A program made the translations under genes and the position numbers. The notes under the pieces were generated by a model that made no database searches, was not told the origin of the DNA, and worked only from the letters and a program-made list of their open reading frames with translations. A stretch of 64,000 nt of DNA from Carallia brachiata (taxonomy: Eukaryota; Streptophyta; Magnoliopsida; Malpighiales; Rhizophoraceae), in the NCBI GenBank assembly GCA_021464245.1, contig JADCRB010000043.1, positions 145,668-209,667 on the forward strand, in the 5' to 3' direction. Shown here in pieces: positions 59,633 to 64,000 of this stretch (positions are counted from its first letter, which is position 1; every line of letters starts with the position of its first letter).

Positions 59633-59877
59633 TATATTAAGTGGCCCTTATATCCTCCCAGAGGTCCTTTGCGGCTACTGGAGAAGGACCCCCTCGGAGA
59701 GTATATTATTTACTTTTTGATATACTTCTAAGTGACCTCAAAGGACCTTGGGATGTATATTATCTACTTTTAAAGTAGATAAAATATATTAAGGACCTTT
59801 GCATAAAATATATCAAGTGGCCTTTCCCAATGGTCCCAAAGGACCTCTGGAGAGTATAAGGGTCACTTGTATAAAAT
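59633..59877. mobile_element. Small foldback element, about 245 bp
   Basis: The left end, 'ttaagtggcccttatatcct' then 'cccagaggtcctttg', pairs with the right end, 'caaaggacctctgg' then 'agagtataagggtcacttgt', at about 80% over 40 bp. The interior carries more 'aaggacctt' words and a palindrome, 'ctacttttaaagtag'. No ORF. Confidence 0.65.
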
Positions 59878-59939
59878 ACAGAGAGTATATTGTATATGTT
59901 ACTAAAAGAATAACGCTCAATGATTTTTTATGATTGTCC

Positions 59940-60530
59940 TTATTTGAAGCTCAGCTTCTGTTAGATTGTTATGATGGGCTTGCAAAATAGGAAGATTTAG
60001 ATTGGGGAGGTCCTTGACGTAAACACTTTGATACTCAAGTTAATAATGGATCGAGTAGGGCAAATGAGGGCCTTGAGTGTCCTCCTGCTAGGCCAATGAT
60101 GAAAGGCTCAGGTGAAAGGGCGCCCTATGTGTCAAGGTGCTCATGGGTGTGAGGGTGGCTCAGTGAAGAGTCTATGAAGAGAGGAGAGTAGAGTTAGAGA
60201 GATAGTGTAGGGTTTGCATGGAAGGAGTCTGTGGATGAATGACCCAAGTCCATTGAGTGACTAGTCAAAAATCCTTACTAGAGTGCGCTCCTTTATACCT
60301 GTCAGGACTTTGGGGATAGTTTAATGCTTGACAAGAACGCTACTTGATGTTTGATGAAGGGCCATAGGTGAAGTGGGTCGATCAAAGAGGTAGCCTGAAG
60401 ATCAGAGAGCTTGGGAGTGCCCTGCAAATTGCCTCTATGTGAACTATTCCAGGCCACTTGTAGGCCTTAGGCGAATTGGTTAGCCAGCCCTACCCTCAGG
60501 TGGAAGGCCCAAGTCCCCAGTAGTATCGAT
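59940..60530. other. GC-richer block of unknown origin in AT-rich DNA
   Basis: Base composition changes sharply at both edges. No long open frame and no domain. Short words such as 'ccttgacgtaaac' and 'gtcaggactttggggat' resemble LTR or leader sequence of retrotransposons, but no ends, primer site or duplication were found. Confidence 0.4.
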
Positions 60531-61124
60531 ATCCATCAATTTTCTTTTTGATAAATATGATATTCAATAGATTTATATTTTAAAGTTTGCGTTTATATAC
60601 TCTAATCACATTAAGATTACATGTTTTTAATTTTTTTTTCACAAAGTGTTGACTCTTTTAAGTATTGACTTATCTATCTATTATATAATTTTTCTTATGC
60701 AAATATCTTTTTTAATTTTCTTTCAAATTTAATATATACTAGTAATAGACTCGCATATTATATTTTTTTGAGGAGTCTATTATTTTGTTTTATTTAAAAA
60801 GAGAAAATTAAAAAAAATTAAAATTTGAGTATCAATTTTATTGCTGAAAAAAAGGATATTAAAAAAATAAAAATTTCCTCTCTAAGAAGACAAAAGGTGG
60901 AATTGAAGAGTAGTTCTTTTTCCTTTTTTAAATTTTTTTTTCTTTTATTTTTATTAATTATACATATTTGGGTTGCATGAGTTCTAAACGTATAAGAATA
61001 ATTGTTAAAATGCATTGACTAAATTATAATACAGATTGTATTATAATCCAATAAATTGAGTTTCTTATTATAATTGTTACAACGTCTAATATAAGATCTT
61101 CTAAGAGAAAAAAATCAGATTTAT

Positions 61125-61606
61125 TGGGAGCCCCCGGAATCCATGTTTGTGAAAATCAATGTTGACGGAAGTGCAAAGGGTACCCCAAGAATGGCTGAGT
61201 TTAGAGGTTTGGCTAGGGACACGGGTGGTCGTTGGTTGTTTGAGTTAATCAGGCATGGTGTGGTGTACATGGCAATTGCTTCGGAATTAAAAGCTATTTG
61301 TACTTTGTCCAAAAAAAAAAAAAGCTATTTGTACAGCACTTCAACTGTCATGGGCAAAAGGATACCAACATATGCAAAAGCGGGTTGGAAAATAGATTCT
61401 CGTCGCCCTATCACAGCTGAGTCTTTGGTTACTTAAACAGTCCCGTTAGGTTCGTCTCCAACATATACTCCGTCAAGGCAACTATTGCGCAATTTCTTGG
61501 CTAACTTGGGAGATGCTTGCTATCACACGGGATGGTTATAGTCTTGCTATAGCTTTCTTTTATTTTCTTTTGTTGCCTATTTAGCATCTGAAAAAAAAAA
61601 AAAAAA
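61125..61606 (+). mobile_element. 5'-truncated LINE tail with an RNase H domain
   Basis: From 61125 the plus strand encodes WEPPES, FVKINVDGSAKGTP, FRGLARDTGGRW and ASELKAICT, the start of the RNase H (RVT_3) domain found at the end of plant L1-type LINEs. After a small insertion it continues ALQLSWAKGYQHMQKRVGK, then 'caacatatactccgtcaagg' (HILRQGNYCA-like) and 'cttggctaacttggga', the usual HxxRxxNxCADxLANLG end with frame breaks. A poly-A run of about 16 at 61590-61606 is the LINE tail. Dead copy. Confidence 0.8.
61304..61319 (+). mobile_element. 16-bp poly-A micro-insertion with 15-bp target duplication
   Basis: AAAAGCTATTTGTAC occurs at 61289-61303 and again at 61320-61334. Between them is only TTTGTCC plus about nine A. 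Removing one copy and the insert restores the RNase H reading frame. This is what a severely 5'-truncated retroposon (SINE or LINE end) leaves after target-primed insertion. Confidence 0.7.
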
Positions 61607-61634
61607 GTCTTCTCAGTGTGTTATATAGTACCAT

Positions 61635-61790
61635 GATAAGATATGCATTTTTTTTAGTCATAAATTTTAATATTTTTTTATATTTAAGTTCTAAATATTT
61701 TTAAAATTTTATTTGAATTTTAAATTTTTTAATTTTTACTAAATCAGTTCATTTGTTAATAGTTATTATTTTCGATTTTTTGTTATTTTC
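61635..61790. mobile_element. Single arm of the 41.6-kb foldback family
   Basis: Starting 'gatatgcatt', it follows the same order of blocks as the complement of the right arm at 41900-42086: 'taagttctaaat', 'aaaattttatttgaattt' and 'aaatcagttcatttgttaat'. The opposite arm is absent or too diverged to see. Confidence 0.55.
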
Positions 61791-63594
61791 GAAACTAAAA
61801 TTAATATTTTTGAATCAGTTGTTATTTTTACATTTAAAAAATATTAATCGTAATTTCAAAAATAACAGTTGCGGTTTCGTTCGGTACAAAACTTGAGACA
61901 AAAGTCTCGAGATACGTAATTGTCCTCATATAAGAATGGTTCAACTGACGCAACTGTAACCACAGGCTCCTCTGACAGATTCATAGGCTCTCCTTTCGTT
62001 AAGATTGAGGGTTCCATGTCGCTGTCGGAACATGGTTTTCCGGTGAGAACAAAAGCCGATTTTGGTGAAGCATGGAACAGGGGAAGATGTAGCTGTAGGT
62101 GTGTGGGGGGCATTTTCCCCCTCTGAGAGAAAAAAAAAAAAAAATAATTTTACATTATTACCTTCATTCAAATTTATATTCTATCTCTTAACTTTTTTTT
62201 ACCACCACATAATGATTATTTTGCCTTTAAGCCTTGAACTAGACAAAATCAATGTGCTTGATTAACAAATTAGTTTACATGCATGTGAATTTTGCTTCCG
62301 CTAAAAACAGTATCTGGATCCTCGCTTGCTAGAAATGCTCTAAGCGGTACCGGTGAGGGGTTAAGTTGTAGTCCTTGTTAACTTGCATACTTATATTCCT
62401 CTATAGACATGAAGAAAGACTTACGTACATGGGAACAAAGACTTACGTACATGGGAACTAACACTTAAAAGGTTAAAAAAAAAAAAAAAGAGACTTGCGT
62501 GTATAGATCGTCGGAAGACACCACTTTTTTTTTTTTTTTTTTGGATTCATTGGAAGACTTGACTTGGGTTCATCAATTTGAGTAAATTTATACATTAGGC
62601 GGCCATTTTTCCCCTGTTGAAGCGCGCTTTCCATGCTCGCCATTTCTTCATGTTGCGCAGTGTTCAATAGAAGAGAAGAAACCGCGCGTGCATGCAGATC
62701 ATTATTTTTGGGTCTAATTGGTGGTTAGAGATTCTGGCTAGAACATAACTAGAGAGTGAGTGTCACTAGATAAAACACGGTTTTTTTTTTCTTATTTTAA
62801 ATTTAAGTTTCTCGTAAAAAAAAAAATAGATGTGCAATTATGTTAGTAACTTGTACAACTAAATGTATTTTGACATTTCCTAATTCGTTAGAAAAATCTC
62901 TAATTTGTCGCACATTTTAGAGTGTTGGTTGTAAATTTACTGACTTTAGGTAGAAAACTGAGATTTCAAAAAAAAAAAAAATCGATGTAACCCAAATTTT
63001 GAATGCTTTCTAGCTAGATTTTATGAGCATAAAACCAATAAATTGATTGAAACGAGGGTTCAACTGTAGCTTGTTTGGGGTCAAACTAGATCTCACCTCA
63101 AAATTTTACATTTATAGCAGACATCAAGCTACAACTTATGGTCAAATCATTACTTAAAAAAAAAAAGATTATATGATTTCACGAGTCTAGAAATAATTCA
63201 ATCAATTTATCAATTTTTCTTGCAGGAAAATTTAAGAAAGAAAACCTGTTTATTTCTTATTTATCATTCTCCAAATCAATAATTTATGACAACCCATCAT
63301 GTTATCATCGATGCTAGTCCAATATGGAAATAAGAGAAAATACTAAATAATATGTTGTTGTCACGCGATGGGGCAAATACATTATACTTGTGGGAGGCTG
63401 GTTTTTATTGGAGTCCTAAAGGCTTGAATAATGGGAAATTTTAGGATCCGTTTGGTAATGATTTTGTTTTCTATTTTTTATTTATTTTTCACAAAAAAAC
63501 AGAAAATATATTTTATTATTTTTATTTTTCATTTTTTGTTGAAAAGTTAAAAGTATTTTTCAAAGAGAAAAACAAATTGAGAAAACAATAAAAG
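61791..63594. other. Spacer, right part
   Basis: 62020-62130 and 62280-62460 have moderate GC. A direct repeat of 'gaaagacttacgtacatggg'-like sequence lies near 62413-62456. The frames at 61856-62126 encode no recognised domain. From 63444 a 'ttaggatccgtttggtaatg' start suggests another MITE with a TTA flank, whose other end would lie beyond the window. Confidence 0.45.
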
Positions 63595-64000
63595 ATGACT
63601 TTCCCATTTTATTTTTTACTTTCTTTTCTATACTTTCTCTCACAACCTTTTCTTTCTCTATCCACCCTTCTTATCATATTTTTCTTTACTAATCCTCTCT
63701 CTATCCCTCTATATTTTTTCTCTCTCTACTATTTCTCTTTCTACTCATTCTCTCTCTACCCTTTCTCTCCTTTTTCTATCTCCACTGTTCTCTCTCTATC
63801 CTCTCTCTTCTTTTTCTCTCTCTACTATTCTCTCTAATCATTCTCTGTCAACCTCTTTCTCCTTGTTCTCTCTCTACTATTCTCTTTACTATTCTCCCTC
63901 TACCCACTCTCTCTCTCCTTTTTCTCTCTCAACCATTCTCTCTAATCATTCTTTCTCTACCCTCTCTCCCCTTTTTCTCTCTCTACCATTCTCTCTCTAC
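63595..64000. repeat. Pyrimidine-rich CTCTCT/CTACT minisatellite tract
   Basis: About 400 bp of nearly pure C/T on this strand, built from 'ttctctctctac', 'tattctctctaatcattctc' and 'cctctctcctttttctctct' variants. It runs off the window end. It may be the inner part of the MITE starting at 63444. Confidence 0.85.

Noticed and set aside
61856..62171. Overlapping open frames on both strands near 62 kb
   Set aside because: Read coding-like in places but no domain, partner exons or clear splice sites were found.

Overview
This window is nuclear DNA of a flowering plant, most likely a woody eudicot. The evidence is intron-split genes with GT..AG borders, AT-rich spacers with many poly-A/poly-T runs, plant-only families (MCTP with a PRT_C tail, FBH-type bHLH, GDSL esterase, chloroplast MRS2, BAHD acyltransferase) and decayed plant transposons. 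No bacterial, viral, CRISPR, rRNA or tRNA locus was recognised. The species cannot be named from sequence alone.

Layout. 1-1478: 3' end of an MCTP/FTIP C2-domain membrane tether (+). 4816-6391: LEA-repeat plus TMEM205-like membrane protein (+), with ABA-type G-boxes upstream. 7040-9118: FBH-type bHLH transcription factor (-). 13440-19508: an unrecognised minus-strand gene fragment split by a degraded Ty3/gypsy retrotransposon (13692-19398). The element has shuffled domain order and carries a hAT-like MITE. 21955-23600: GDSL esterase/lipase (+). 31230-32644: RMI2-like OB-fold protein (+). 34090-39214: SAAL1-like ARM-repeat protein (-) with an RTE LINE relic in an intron. 42405-47364: chloroplast-type MRS2-11/MGT10 magnesium transporter (+). 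55743-57091: BAHD hydroxycinnamoyltransferase (-). The spacers hold foldback elements (41.6, 48.5, 54.1, 59.6 kb), a TAA-flanked Tourist-like MITE (50.4 kb), an AT-rich satellite array (51.8-52.9 kb), solo LTRs (27.8 and 33.2 kb), a LINE tail with an RNase H domain (61.1 kb) and a pyrimidine tract at the right edge.

The genes do not form a pathway. As far as I recall, Arabidopsis At5g22810 (GDSL), At5g22820 (ARM repeat) and At5g22830 (MRS2-11) are neighbours, so 22-47 kb would be a conserved gene block with RMI2 between its members. Four of eight host genes (LEA/TMEM205, bHLH, MRS2-11, BAHD) carry frame breaks within otherwise well-conserved coding sequence. Together with the single N at 15046, this points to either assembly indels or recent decay, and it limits trust in the derived proteins. 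I found no convincing new biological system. The oddest structures are the reordered Ty3 element inside a gene, the satellite array and a 16-bp poly-A insertion with a 15-bp target duplication.
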